Shown one piece after another: positions 1-9,236 of a stretch of DNA of 64,000 nt. Position 1 is the stretch's first letter. Every line of letters begins with the position of its first letter. The stretch is from Ruegeria sp. AD91A (GTDB lineage: Bacteria; Pseudomonadota; Alphaproteobacteria; Rhodobacterales; Rhodobacteraceae): positions 992,001 to 1,056,000 of the forward strand of contig NZ_CP031946.1 in NCBI RefSeq assembly GCF_003443535.1, read 5' to 3'. The translations under genes were made by a program, and so were the position numbers. The notes under the pieces were generated by a model. The model searched no databases. It had not been told where the DNA came from and saw nothing but the letters and a program-made list of their open reading frames with translations.

Positions 1-306
1 GGTGACTTTGAGAGCGATCACCAACGGGGCAGTGTCCGCGATCAGCGGGTTGGGTGCGCGTGACCACGTTGGACCTGAGGCCGCAAATATGACAAGCGTT
101 GCAATGATCATCGCAGCATCAATGGGCTGCGTGCGCCGGGTGTCTTCTTTGCCCAGCAACAAGGCTTCTGCAAGATGCGGGGCGATCCCTGTCGGCAGTT
201 TGGTTTCTGCCAGCGGTTTGGATCTGATCCTCCACCACAGCGCAAGGATGGGGATGAGAAGCAGCAGGTAATAGCCTCGGATAAAATGGAAATCAGCCAG
301 ATCCAT
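1..306 (-). CDS. BatB-like membrane/VWA protein, N-terminal part (cut by window edge)
   Basis: This minus-strand frame opens with ATG at 306-304 and stays open to base 1, giving 102 codons with no stop. It begins MDLADFHFIRGYYLLLLIPI, a hydrophobic segment near residues 10-25, and has a second one near residues 66-78 (AAMIIATLVIFAASG), the two-helix N-terminus usual before the von Willebrand A domain of BatB proteins. It starts two bases after the stop of the upstream VWA gene, so it belongs to the same operon. The VWA domain itself would lie beyond the left edge, so the BatB assignment is inference from position and membrane layout. Confidence 0.7.
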   Translation of the reverse strand, partial: MDLADFHFIRGYYLLLLIPILALWWRIRSKPLAETKLPTGIAPHLAEALLLGKEDTRRTQPIDAAMIIATLVIFAASGPTWSRAPNPLIADTAPLVIALKVT

Positions 307-308
307 TG

Positions 309-1292
309 TCAGACGACCCCGCGGTGCCGCTGGGTGAAATGGAACCCGGCCATGCTGACCATAATGACGATCGACGCAAATAGTAACGGAATATGGGCAA
401 GGCTATGTTTGGGCCGATAGCTTTGTGTTTCCACAATTCTGGGGTTCAGTTCATCAATGCGTTCATAGGTCTGTTCGAGGGCCGAGGCATCGTCGGCAAA
501 GAAATACTCTCCGCCCGTACGCGCGGCTATGTCCTTCAAAGCCTGCAAGTCCACACGATCTTCACCCGTTGCATTCGGGTCTCCGACACCAATCGTATAG
601 ACAACTACGTTCTTTTCCGCAGCAATTGCCGAGGCATTGACCGGTGTCATGCGACTGGATGTATCGGCGCCATCGCTGAGTACGATCATTAGGCGTTGCT
701 CAACCTCGCTGGACTCAAAGGTTCGAATGCCAAGTCCGATGGCATCGCCCAAAGCTGTGTTCGGACCCGCCATGCCAACTTGAGTTTGGTCCAGGAACCC
801 ATTCAAACTGTTCAGATCTTCCGTGAAGGGCGCTTGAATGAACGCGCGTGTTCCGAAGATGATCAACGCCATCCTGTCGCCATCTCTTTCAGAGATGAAC
901 TGTTTCAGAACTTCTTTGACCGCCTCCAGCCTTTGCATCGGTGTACCGGACCCGGACTCGAAGTCCCGCTGATCCATCGAGCCAGAGATATCCAGCGCCA
1001 AAACCACATCTCGGGCAGATTTCTCTATAACGATGGGGTCGCCCAATCGTTCCGGACGGGCCAGCGCCAGAACCAGCAGAAGCCAAATCAATACCACGTT
1101 GGCGGTTTGAAGCCAGGCACGGCTGCGGATAATTGACCCGGATTTCGGCTCGGCGCCTGCTGCTTGCGCAACGCGGCGGAAAAACGGAATGCGAATAGAC
1201 GCGGTTGTTTCCCGCCGGGGTGGAGCAATGGCGTAGACCAGCACCGGCAGCGGCAGCAGCAAAAACACCCACGGTGCAGAAAAGGAAACCAT
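309..1292 (-). CDS. BatA-like von Willebrand factor A domain protein
   Basis: A membrane-anchored VWA protein of the Bat/MoxR type. Hydrophobic segments lie near residues 8-25 and 63-78, and the VWA domain starts near residue 97 with the metal-site motif DISGS inside VVLALDISGSMDQRD; a later acidic motif is LSDGADTS. A final hydrophobic helix sits near the C-terminus (PLLFASIVIMVSMAGF). ATG at 1292 overlaps the preceding TGA (TGATG), which favours it over GTG at 1295. In Bat operons such proteins work with MoxR ATPases in envelope stress tolerance or maturation of periplasmic enzymes; the client here is unknown. Confidence 0.85.
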   Translation of the reverse strand: MVSFSAPWVFLLLPLPVLVYAIAPPRRETTASIRIPFFRRVAQAAGAEPKSGSIIRSRAWLQTANVVLIWLLLVLALARPERLGDPIVIEKSARDVVLALDISGSMDQRDFESGSGTPMQRLEAVKEVLKQFISERDGDRMALIIFGTRAFIQAPFTEDLNSLNGFLDQTQVGMAGPNTALGDAIGLGIRTFESSEVEQRLMIVLSDGADTSSRMTPVNASAIAAEKNVVVYTIGVGDPNATGEDRVDLQALKDIAARTGGEYFFADDASALEQTYERIDELNPRIVETQSYRPKHSLAHIPLLFASIVIMVSMAGFHFTQRHRGVV

Positions 1293-1765
1293 CACGTTCC
1301 CCGATGCAGTTTATGGGACTTGACCCAATGCCGAGCAAGTTGTGTCAAGGCGCGGTTTGGCGGAAGGTCCTTGTACGGCGCTTCGATCAGTGATTGCCCA
1401 ATGTCAGATAAAAAGATTGTATCATCAGATGTTTGCGAAAGGAAATTCAGCCAATCATTCCCATGAATTCCTGCGACTTGCCTGCGCGGATATGCGACCA
1501 ACGCGGTGCGGCGAAGGATTTCGGCAACTTTTGCCGACGTGATATCCGGGTTTGCCAGCTCTGCCAGCGCATGGTGTCGATACGCGTTTGCCTGTCTTCG
1601 TCGGACGAAAACAACACTGACTAGTACAACAAAGCCAACCAGAATAACAGCCAGCGCCAACCACCCCCATGTCTGCGGAAGCATCGAAACAGTCGCAGGT
1701 TCTGGTGTCGGCTCGAGCATATTCAGCAGATCAACCAGAGATTTCCCTGTCGTGTCGATGCTCAT
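1292..1765 (-). CDS. DUF4381-type single-pass membrane protein
   Basis: A 157-residue protein with one strong hydrophobic helix near residues 34-55 (WLALAVILVGFVVLVSVVFV) followed by a soluble domain that includes EILRRTALVAYPRRQVAGIHG, a stretch typical of the DUF4381 proteins that sit between DUF58 and VWA genes in MoxR operons. ATG at 1765 overlaps the DUF58 stop as ATGA; a longer reading from 1864 would overlap that gene by about 100 bp and has non-native-looking sequence, so I rejected it. Function is unknown beyond membership of the MoxR/Bat module. Confidence 0.8.
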   Translation of the reverse strand: MSIDTTGKSLVDLLNMLEPTPEPATVSMLPQTWGWLALAVILVGFVVLVSVVFVRRRQANAYRHHALAELANPDITSAKVAEILRRTALVAYPRRQVAGIHGNDWLNFLSQTSDDTIFLSDIGQSLIEAPYKDLPPNRALTQLARHWVKSHKLHRGT

Positions 1766-2709
1766 TTCTGCCCCCCGCGATGCCCGAACAGATACAGCAA
1801 CTGATCCAGAGCAGGTTCCGCCGTTGTCAAAGGAACAACCGGAAAACCGTATCGCCGGGACCAAGTATGCAGTTGGTTCAACCTGTCTTCCATGGATTTG
1901 CGAATTTTCCCGGACAATTCGGGGTCGGCGCTGTCGATTTCGATCTGGTCTTTCCCGTCCGAGACCGTGAGTTTCAGATTGGGCGCCAGTACCTTGGCTG
2001 TTCTGTCAGAAATATTGAACACGATCAGATCGTTTGAGAACGCAATACGGCGCAGCAAGGACTCCGATCTTTCGTCAAGCCCGTCACAGTCGGAAAACAG
2101 GCAAACCAGCCCGTTGGTTTGGGACATACGCGCGGCTTCGGACAACATGTTATTCAAAGCCACGGTTGGTTGCGGGTTCAAGGCAGCGTGCAAGGCCGAA
2201 TTGGCAGCCCCGATTGATGACAAAAACCGCATAAGCGCCGCAGCGCGGCGCTGTGGCCTGTGTTCTGCAACGCTCGTGTCGCTGAAGACCAGGCCTCCAA
2301 CACGATCGCCCTGATCGAGAACGCGATGCGCAGTGATTGCGGCAGCTTCGGCAGCGATGACCGACTTCATGTACACTTCTGTTCCAAAGAACATCGAAAC
2401 GCGCTGGTCGACCAGCAGCAGGGCAGGGCGGTCTCGTTCCTCGGTATAGACCCTAACATGGGGCTCCCCGGTTCGCGCCGTGACTTTCCAGTCAATTGTG
2501 CGGATATCGTCGCCCGGTTGGTAGTTTCGCAATTCTTCGAAGTTCAGGCCGCGTCCGCGCAGGCGTGATGCGTGTGTTCCATTCAGGATCGACCGGGCGG
2601 GCTGACGTGGCAAAAAGCTCAGAGCACGAGAATGCGGTTCCAGACGCAAGAGGTGATCCGCACTGACGTGAATGCGGGGATCATCGGGATATGTTGTGGA
2701 TTGATGCAC
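1762..2709 (-). CDS. DUF58 domain protein of the MoxR operon
   Basis: 315 residues without membrane helices. The DUF58 signature is clear: NYQPGDDIRTIDWKVTAR near residue 62-80, then EERDRPALLLVDQRVSMFFG, a VWA-like segment. DUF58 proteins almost always sit next to MoxR ATPases and are thought to be adaptor or scaffold proteins for their clients. The gene follows moxR by 17 bp and is coupled to the next gene by a 4-bp overlap. Confidence 0.87.
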   Translation of the reverse strand: MHQSTTYPDDPRIHVSADHLLRLEPHSRALSFLPRQPARSILNGTHASRLRGRGLNFEELRNYQPGDDIRTIDWKVTARTGEPHVRVYTEERDRPALLLVDQRVSMFFGTEVYMKSVIAAEAAAITAHRVLDQGDRVGGLVFSDTSVAEHRPQRRAAALMRFLSSIGAANSALHAALNPQPTVALNNMLSEAARMSQTNGLVCLFSDCDGLDERSESLLRRIAFSNDLIVFNISDRTAKVLAPNLKLTVSDGKDQIEIDSADPELSGKIRKSMEDRLNQLHTWSRRYGFPVVPLTTAEPALDQLLYLFGHRGGQK

Positions 2710-2726
2710 CCGGCCAACCCGAACCG

Positions 2727-3704
2727 TCAGGGCAGCGCGACGAGACGCAGGATTTCCGCGATCACGTCATCTGCCGTTTTGGCGTTCCCCTGCGCCTCAA
2801 AACTCAGCGTGATGCGGTGACGGAACACGTCATGTGCTATGGCTCGAATATCCGCAGGGTCCACATAATCGCGCTGGTTCATCCACGCATGCGCTCGACC
2901 GCATTTGTCCAATGCCAATGAGGCACGCGGGCTGGCGCCGATTTCGATCCAGCTGGCCAGTTCTTCGCTGAGCGCCGCAGGCGTCCGGGTCGCCTGAACC
3001 AGATCGGCCATATAGCGGTCCATTGCATCCGAAACATGGATCTGCCCAATTTCCGAACGCGCAGCAAAAACAGCGTCCTGCGGGATCGTCGGTGGTGGCT
3101 CGCTTGACGCGCCTTTCCCGGCCGCGATCTCCTCGCCCCGTACCAGTCGGATCACTTCAACCTCACCCTCGACCGGCGGATAGGTGATCTGAACATGCAT
3201 CAGGAACCGGTCCATCTGCGCTTCGGGCAAGGGATAGGTGCCTTCTTGTTCAATGGGGTTCTGGGTTGCCATCACGATGAACAATGGTTCCATTTTGTGG
3301 GTGGTTCCGGATACCGTAACCTGCCGTTCTTCCATCGCTTCCAGCAAAGCGGCCTGCACCTTTGCCGGTGCCCTGTTGATCTCGTCAGCGAGGACGATGT
3401 TGGCAAAGATCGGACCGGGTTCAAAGCGAAAGGTGCCGCCCTCATCACTCTGTTGAAACACCTCGGTTCCCGTCACGTCTGAAGGCAGCAGATCAGGCGT
3501 GAACTGGATCCTGCTGAAATCCGCATCCAGATTGCGTGCCATCGCCTTGACTGCACGTGTTTTGGCCAATCCGGGCAGACCTTCGATCAGAAGGTTTCCG
3601 TTGGCCAGCATCCCGATCAGCAGTCGGTCGATGACCTCGGTTTGCCCGATGATGGACTGGCCCATGCGGGCCTTGAGATCAAGTATCTGATTAAGTGCAT
3701 TCAT
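2727..3704 (-). CDS. MoxR-family AAA+ ATPase
   Basis: A MoxR chaperone-type ATPase. Walker A is GLPGLAKTRA near residue 45, Walker B is VLADEINRAP, and the sensor region ATQNPIEQEGTYPLPEAQMD is classic for the family. It heads a five-gene minus-strand operon (MoxR, DUF58, DUF4381, BatA, BatB). I chose ATG at 3704 (MNALNQIL), as homologues usually begin; an in-frame ATG at 3728 would add eight proline-rich residues and cannot be excluded. Confidence 0.9.
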   Translation of the reverse strand: MNALNQILDLKARMGQSIIGQTEVIDRLLIGMLANGNLLIEGLPGLAKTRAVKAMARNLDADFSRIQFTPDLLPSDVTGTEVFQQSDEGGTFRFEPGPIFANIVLADEINRAPAKVQAALLEAMEERQVTVSGTTHKMEPLFIVMATQNPIEQEGTYPLPEAQMDRFLMHVQITYPPVEGEVEVIRLVRGEEIAAGKGASSEPPPTIPQDAVFAARSEIGQIHVSDAMDRYMADLVQATRTPAALSEELASWIEIGASPRASLALDKCGRAHAWMNQRDYVDPADIRAIAHDVFRHRITLSFEAQGNAKTADDVIAEILRLVALP

Positions 3705-3820
3705 GGGTGGTGGTCCAATCGGTGCCAAACTGGAAGAATTGAAGTGATAACGGAACAGGGGTTAAGCCGGTCAGGAATATCCCGAAATGTCGGAATGTTA
3801 GCAGGCTTTGACGGACCGAT

Positions 3821-4933
3821 CTACTGTGAATGCCTGGGGGTGAGGTGGCGCAAATCGTTCCTCAGTTCCTGTCGTATGGGCCCGATGTTTGGCGCGTCTC
3901 GCAAACTGTCCAGCCAGTGGGGTTGAGGCGCCTGTCCTGCGGCCCTGCTCCAGGTCAGATCCCGCAGGATTTTCTGTGCACCGACGTCAAGTGTGTCAGG
4001 AACTTCGAAATCATTCAGGGTGGCCCAAACGCCGCTCCACAAGCGTCCCACGGACCAGGGATTGTATCCACCGCCACCCAGAACCAGAAAACGAGGCGAA
4101 AGAGACTTCAGCGCCGCGACCGTTCGCCAATGCGCGTTGTTGGACAGGGTCAAACGCGAAAGCGGGTCTTCGGCCACGGCGTCGGCTCCGCATTGCAGGA
4201 CAATCGCTTGCGGTTTGAACGCTTCGGTCGCTGGCAGGATCAATTGATCCAGAATGGCGGCAAATTCGTCGTCGTTCAGATGTCTTGGAACGGGCAGGTT
4301 GAAGGCCGCGCCACCGGCGTCTTCCTCAAGTTGGCCCGTGAACGGCCATCGCCGCGCCTCATGGACCGAGATCATCCGGACTCTGTCCGACCCGTGAAAC
4401 GCAAGTTCAACCCCGTCGCAATGATGGGCGTCGATGTCGACATAGACCACGCGCTCTATGCCAGTGTTCAAAAGGGACTGTATCGCCAGAACCGGATCAT
4501 TCAGATAGCAAAACCCGTTCGCCCGGTCCGCAAGGCCGTGGTGTGTACCGCCCGCAGGGTTGAAAACGATCCTGCCGTCCCGGATCAGTTCGGCGGCCAA
4601 CATGGAACCACCGGCAGCGGTTGCAGGTCGGCGGTACATCTCGGCGAAGACCGGGTTCGACAGAGTCCCCAAACCGTATCTTTTCCGTGTTTCGTCCGTG
4701 ACATGCTGGTCCGCTTCCGCCTTTTGCAGGGCGGCGATATAGTCCGGCGTATGAAACGTTTCCAATACACCGGGTTTTGCGCAGGGGCTGACGCGGTAGT
4801 TCTCGGACGTCAACCAACCCAGTTCGCGACACAGATCGATGACGGTTGAAACCCGCGGGATGGCCAGCGGGTGCTTTGAACCGTAGGTCGAGTTGCGGTA
4901 GATATCCGATCCGATGAAAAGGGGGCGCTTCAT
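3821..4933 (-). CDS. Histone deacetylase-family (AcuC-like) amidohydrolase
   Basis: 370 residues, the usual length for bacterial AcuC/HDAC proteins. Visible motifs are GGTHHGLADRANGFCYLND (tandem His of the active site), YVDIDAHHCDGVE (zinc-binding Asp and His) and LQCGADAVAEDPL (third zinc ligand region). Such enzymes remove acetyl groups from lysines (for instance on acetyl-CoA synthetase) or act on acetylated polyamines; the substrate here cannot be read from sequence. The gene is three bases downstream of an AI-2E-family gene, so the two are probably cotranscribed. Confidence 0.85.
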   Translation of the reverse strand: MKRPLFIGSDIYRNSTYGSKHPLAIPRVSTVIDLCRELGWLTSENYRVSPCAKPGVLETFHTPDYIAALQKAEADQHVTDETRKRYGLGTLSNPVFAEMYRRPATAAGGSMLAAELIRDGRIVFNPAGGTHHGLADRANGFCYLNDPVLAIQSLLNTGIERVVYVDIDAHHCDGVELAFHGSDRVRMISVHEARRWPFTGQLEEDAGGAAFNLPVPRHLNDDEFAAILDQLILPATEAFKPQAIVLQCGADAVAEDPLSRLTLSNNAHWRTVAALKSLSPRFLVLGGGGYNPWSVGRLWSGVWATLNDFEVPDTLDVGAQKILRDLTWSRAAGQAPQPHWLDSLRDAPNIGPIRQELRNDLRHLTPRHSQ

Positions 4934-4936
4934 GAC

Positions 4937-6022
4937 CTAGCTTGTTGTGGCCTGACTGTTATCCTCGCCCAACCTGCCATCCAGAGACATCAGTATGGCG
5001 ACCGGCCGAAGTGCCGGGATGTGGCTGAAAACGATCAGGATGCATACTGTCAGAGGCACACTCAGAAACGCACCGATCAGGCCCCAGACCGTTGTCCAGA
5101 AGGTCAGGGCCAGAATGACAAGAAAGGTCGACATGTTCAGGGATCGACCAAGCATGGCCGGATCAAGGAAATTGCCGATCAGGAATTGGATCGTTCCACA
5201 TCCCAGCACGATGACAAGAAAGGGGATGATCGTTTCGAATTGAACAAGTGCGATCATGGCCGGAAAAAACACGGCTATGATCGAACCGATCGAGGGGATG
5301 AAGTTCAGGGCAAAGGTCAGTACGGCCCAGGTTTCCGCGTATTCCAGACCAAGCGAGCGGAAAACCGTGTAGCTGATGGTTGCCGTTATCAGGCTGATCA
5401 GGGTTTTGACGCCGACATAACGCTGCAAGCTGACCGAAATCGCATCGAGCATGGTGGAAAACTCGGCTGCGGCGACGGGATCTCCGGCCGCCAGTTGGAT
5501 CTTTTTCCGAAACGCCAGTCGTTCGGCCATCAGAAAGGCGACATACAGGCTGATCAGGAAAAACTGGTTCAACAATGAGGTGGCGCTGCCCAGCAATACG
5601 CGTGCGACATAGGACATGTCGATACTGACCAGATTGTCACGAATGAAGGTGGTCACGTCGTTGCCGACCAGTCCTGTTACACGCTCGACTGCACCATCGA
5701 ACTGGTTTTCATAGGTGCTGACGGAGCGTGCAAATTGCGTCGCCTGACTGCCCAGCACGTACATGATCATGAACAAACCCGCCAGAACGACGGTCACACC
5801 GGCGACATTGGCCAGCCAGACCGGAGCGCGGGTCACGGCTACGACGCGATCGCTCAGCGCTATGATCAGAACATTGACCAGTAGCGCCATGGCAAGCGGG
5901 ATCAGGAAGTTCGCACCGGCATAGAGGCCCAGCACGATCAGTGTCGCGATGATGCATGTATCCCGGACAACGGACAGTCGAAGCCTGGGTCTAACCGTGA
6001 TGTCTTTTTGATCCGGGGTCAT
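4937..6022 (-). CDS. AI-2E family membrane transporter-like protein (PF01594)
   Basis: About 361 residues with a pair of hydrophobic helices at the N-terminus, a soluble central part, and a cluster of helices in the second half (LITATISYTVF, LTFALNFIPSIGSIIAVFFP, IVLGCGTIQFLIGNFLDP). The FIPSIGSIIA and GNFLDP motifs are characteristic of the AI-2E/PerM family. I start at ATG 6022 (MTPDQKD), with AGGA ten bases upstream; an upstream ATG at 6085 would add 21 residues. Substrate unknown; despite the family name, few members transport AI-2. Confidence 0.83.
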   Translation of the reverse strand: MTPDQKDITVRPRLRLSVVRDTCIIATLIVLGLYAGANFLIPLAMALLVNVLIIALSDRVVAVTRAPVWLANVAGVTVVLAGLFMIMYVLGSQATQFARSVSTYENQFDGAVERVTGLVGNDVTTFIRDNLVSIDMSYVARVLLGSATSLLNQFFLISLYVAFLMAERLAFRKKIQLAAGDPVAAAEFSTMLDAISVSLQRYVGVKTLISLITATISYTVFRSLGLEYAETWAVLTFALNFIPSIGSIIAVFFPAMIALVQFETIIPFLVIVLGCGTIQFLIGNFLDPAMLGRSLNMSTFLVILALTFWTTVWGLIGAFLSVPLTVCILIVFSHIPALRPVAILMSLDGRLGEDNSQATTS

Positions 6023-6192
6023 TCGGTATCCTGTGTCTGGCAAAAGCAGTGCCCATTTCCCATCCTGCGTGACCCAATCCTGCACGCGAGGTCTTGTTTA
6101 TGCAATGCGTTCAGGCGTTTGTTGGCCCTCATTCTCCAAATAGATATTCATGACGGGTTCTGTGTTCTATTTCGGCAGGTTAGGGTTGCCGT

Positions 6193-7059
6193 ATGACCAC
6201 TGCCGCGAATCCCCTGTTTGGCCGACCAGTTCAGGCGCTTTGGCTGTCGATCCGCCGGTTCAGCAGAAAGAACGGCTTTGTCATGAGCAGCCATGTCGCC
6301 ATGTCGCTGATGATGGCGCTGTTTCCTTTTGTGCTGTTCACCGTGGCGCTGGCAGGGGCGTTGTCGCAAGGCTATGTCACGGATGAGTTGATTGACCTGA
6401 TTTTCGGAGCGTGGCCCAAGGATGTCGCCGATCCCATCGTGGCCGAACTGCGGGCCGTTCTGGCCGGATCCGGCTCGGGTGTTATCACCTTGGGTGGTCT
6501 GCTAGCGATTTATTTTGCCTCCAACGGCGTGGCCGCCGTGCGTGCAGCCATGAACCAGGCCTACCACGACGAGGACAGTTGGCCATTCTGGAAAACCCGG
6601 CTGCTCTGCCTGGTGCTGGTCATTCTGGGCGGGGCGGCCATTTTGATCATCGCCGCGGTCGAGGTGGTTTTGCCAGTCTATACGAAACTGGTGGCCGAAC
6701 ACACAGAAGGTGCCGTGGCCAACTGGTTTTCAGTGGATCGCCTGCGCTGGACGTTTACCGTGGCGGTTCCAGCGGGCACGGTTCTTCTGGCACATCTTGT
6801 GCTGCCGACCCGCAGGCACAGCCTGATGCAAATTCTGCCCGGCGTCCTGCTGACTTTGGCCTTGTGGGCGGCCGGTGGATGGGCTTTTTCAATTTATATC
6901 AGCCAGTTCGCCACCTACAGCGCCACCTATGCTGGATTGGCGGGGGCTATGGCGGCATTGATTTTCCTGTATCTCTATTCCGCGATCCTGATTTTGGGGG
7001 CCGAATACAATGGTGCATTGATTGATCTGCAAAAAGCCTCTGAAGGAGATATGGCATGA
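6193..7059 (+). CDS. YihY/UPF0761 family inner membrane protein
   Basis: 288 residues and about six membrane helices. The family pattern is present: SSHVAMSLMMALFPFVLFTVAL near residue 35, GLLAIYFASNGVAAVRAAMNQAY near residue 102, and AGLAGAMAALIFLYLYSAILILGAEYN near the end. The older annotation as ribonuclease BN is not supported for this family. The stop overlaps the ATG of the multiheme cytochrome gene (ATGA), so the two are translationally coupled. Confidence 0.87.
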   Translation: MTTAANPLFGRPVQALWLSIRRFSRKNGFVMSSHVAMSLMMALFPFVLFTVALAGALSQGYVTDELIDLIFGAWPKDVADPIVAELRAVLAGSGSGVITLGGLLAIYFASNGVAAVRAAMNQAYHDEDSWPFWKTRLLCLVLVILGGAAILIIAAVEVVLPVYTKLVAEHTEGAVANWFSVDRLRWTFTVAVPAGTVLLAHLVLPTRRHSLMQILPGVLLTLALWAAGGWAFSIYISQFATYSATYAGLAGAMAALIFLYLYSAILILGAEYNGALIDLQKASEGDMA

Positions 7060-8957
7060 GATTTGCCCTGATACTGGCCTGCCTTGCAATCGCTGGCGAA
7101 ATTCAGGCGCAGACGCCAGAGTATGTAGGTTCAGATCAGTGTACCGACTGTCATCAACAAGAAGCCGAAGCCTGGGCTGGGTCACACCATGCGCTGGCGT
7201 GGACAGATACCACTGACGGCGCTCTTGCGGCCGATTTTGACGGAACCCGGTTCGATCATGACGGTATGGCCGTCCAGTTCAAACGTGAGGCAGGCAGGTT
7301 CTCGGCCAGTGTAACGGAAAAGGACGGTGTGACGACGGAGTATGACGTTCATTCCGTCGTTGGAATCGAACCCTTGCAGCAATACCTTTTTGAGACTGAA
7401 CCGGGCCGGTTGCAAAGTTTTGACGTGGTTTGGGATACCGAGCAAAAGCGCTGGTATCACCTGTATCCTGATCAGGACCTGCCGCCTGATGACGGGTTGC
7501 ATTGGACGGGCCCCTACAAGAGCTGGAACGCGCGCTGCGCCGAGTGTCACGCCACGGGATTCGAAAAAAACTACGATCCTCAAACCAGAACCTACACCTC
7601 TCAACAGGTCGAGATCGGCGTCGGGTGCGAGGCCTGCCATGGGCCGGGGTCTGCACATATCGATTGGGTCCAAGAACAGGGGTCTTCAGATGGCCTGGGC
7701 GATGCCGGCTTTCTGATGAGTTGGGGCAAAGGGCGGGCCGAAGAAGAAATACAGCAATGCGCCGGATGCCATTCCCGGCGCGAGGCGCATGGCAATGGAA
7801 ACCCGGTTCCGGGAACCCCGTATCATGATGCGTATAATCTGGCTGTGCTGCGCCCCGGTTCGTATCATCCTGACGGGCAGATACTGGATGAGGTTTACGT
7901 CTATGGATCGTTCCTGCAATCCAAGATGTACGCGCAGGGCGTGGGATGCATGAACTGTCACGAACCGCACAGCGCAGAGTTGAAGGCCGAAGGAAATGGA
8001 GTTTGCACGCAATGCCATTCACCCGCCGGAAACCCGGAGTTCCCGACCCTTGACCCCAAGGAGTACGACACCCCCGAGCATCACAAACATCCGGCAGACA
8101 GCGAAGGGGCGCAGTGCAAAAGCTGCCATATGATCGAGCGAACCTACATGGGTGTCGACGGTCGACGCGATCACAGCTTTCGCATACCGCGACCGGATCT
8201 GGGGCTGGGCGTTGATGCCTGCACAGACTGCCATCAGGGCGAAGATCAAGCTTGGGCTGCCGACCAGATAAAGGATTGGTTCCCAGGCTCGCCAAATCGG
8301 AGCGCGCATTACGGGACGGTTTTCAAGGCTGCGACCGAAGGGCAGCTCGACACGCCCGAGGGTTTGCTTTCCGTTGCGATGGATGCGTCGCAGCCGGGGA
8401 TTGTGAGAGCGACCGCCGCATATCTTATGCAGCCGTTTGGATCGCCTGAGATGGCCGCTGTCACGGCGCCACTTTTGCAAGAAGATGACCCGTTGATACG
8501 AGCGAATGCAGTGGCGCTACAGCGTCAGGCCAGCGCGACAGATCAGGTGCAAAGACTTGAGCCCTTATTGTCTGACCCTCTGCGAAACGTGCGCATCGCT
8601 GCCGCCAAAGAGTTCCTGAGTATTCCTCCGCAGGCTTTGACACCTCAGCAACGGGCTTTGACCGGGAAGGGCATGTCAGAATGGCAGGAGTCGATCTCGA
8701 ATAGGCTGGATGCCCCGGAAACCCACCTTGTACTGGGGGGCATGGCGTTGACGCTTCGCAACGCTCCTGCGGCGGAACAGGCCTTTCGCGAAGTTGTGAC
8801 GCTGGACCCGCAGCGGGCCGAAGCGTGGCCCATGCTCGTGCAATTGGTGCAGATCAATCGCGGTCCGGAAGCTGCGCGTGCCGCCTTGCAAGAGGCATTG
8901 GACAAGTTGCCCGATGATCCGGCACTGCGGCAATTGTCGCAACAACTCAGCCCCTGA
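7056..8957 (+). CDS. Exported octaheme cytochrome c with C-terminal helical repeats
   Basis: 633 residues starting with a signal peptide (MRFALILACLAIAGEIQAQ). Eight CxxCH heme c motifs are visible in the first two thirds: CTDCH, CAECH, CEACH, CAGCH, CMNCH, CTQCH, CKSCH and CTDCH. The region after about residue 420 has no heme motifs; it reads as HEAT-like and TPR-like repeats (ALQRQASATDQVQRLEPLL, AEQAFREVVTLDPQRAEAW). The protein should be a periplasmic electron carrier or reductase with a protein-binding tail. The electron donor, acceptor and substrate cannot be inferred. It is coupled to the YihY gene by a 4-bp overlap. Confidence 0.88.
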   Translation: MRFALILACLAIAGEIQAQTPEYVGSDQCTDCHQQEAEAWAGSHHALAWTDTTDGALAADFDGTRFDHDGMAVQFKREAGRFSASVTEKDGVTTEYDVHSVVGIEPLQQYLFETEPGRLQSFDVVWDTEQKRWYHLYPDQDLPPDDGLHWTGPYKSWNARCAECHATGFEKNYDPQTRTYTSQQVEIGVGCEACHGPGSAHIDWVQEQGSSDGLGDAGFLMSWGKGRAEEEIQQCAGCHSRREAHGNGNPVPGTPYHDAYNLAVLRPGSYHPDGQILDEVYVYGSFLQSKMYAQGVGCMNCHEPHSAELKAEGNGVCTQCHSPAGNPEFPTLDPKEYDTPEHHKHPADSEGAQCKSCHMIERTYMGVDGRRDHSFRIPRPDLGLGVDACTDCHQGEDQAWAADQIKDWFPGSPNRSAHYGTVFKAATEGQLDTPEGLLSVAMDASQPGIVRATAAYLMQPFGSPEMAAVTAPLLQEDDPLIRANAVALQRQASATDQVQRLEPLLSDPLRNVRIAAAKEFLSIPPQALTPQQRALTGKGMSEWQESISNRLDAPETHLVLGGMALTLRNAPAAEQAFREVVTLDPQRAEAWPMLVQLVQINRGPEAARAALQEALDKLPDDPALRQLSQQLSP

Positions 8958-9044
8958 ACCGGCATATACGTGCCCGATTTGCTCCATCTTCACGGCAAGA
9001 TTCCTCGCTAACAACATTTCAGGTGTGCTGATTAGAGGTGATGG

Positions 9045-9236
9045 ATGTCTATTGAAGTGTCAAAGCAGAGAGCAACGGATGTACGATCTATTTCGTTGGC
9101 GCAACGTATTGAAGAGTTGCGCAGCCGCGAACCTGTATACCTGACCCATGGTGACACATTGATGTTGCAGGGCATGGCGGCCACGTCGTTGCGCGAACAA
9201 CGCCTGAGCGGAAATCGCATTCGGTTGGATGATTAA
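9045..9236 (+). CDS. Small hypothetical protein (63 aa)
   Basis: A 63-codon frame with a plausible ribosome-binding site (AGAGGTGATGG just before ATG). The product is hydrophilic, begins [20 protein letters not shown] and includes [19 protein letters not shown]. It lies 87 bp after the cytochrome gene on the same strand and converges on rlmE with a 4-bp overlap of stop codons. I do not recognise a family. Support comes from the start signal and sensible composition only. Confidence 0.42.
   Translation: MSIEVSKQRATDVRSISLAQRIEELRSREPVYLTHGDTLMLQGMAATSLREQRLSGNRIRLDD

Noticed and set aside
3830..4849. Long plus-strand frame opposite the deacetylase
   Set aside because: It is an antisense shadow of a gene with clear catalytic motifs and has no recognisable family content.
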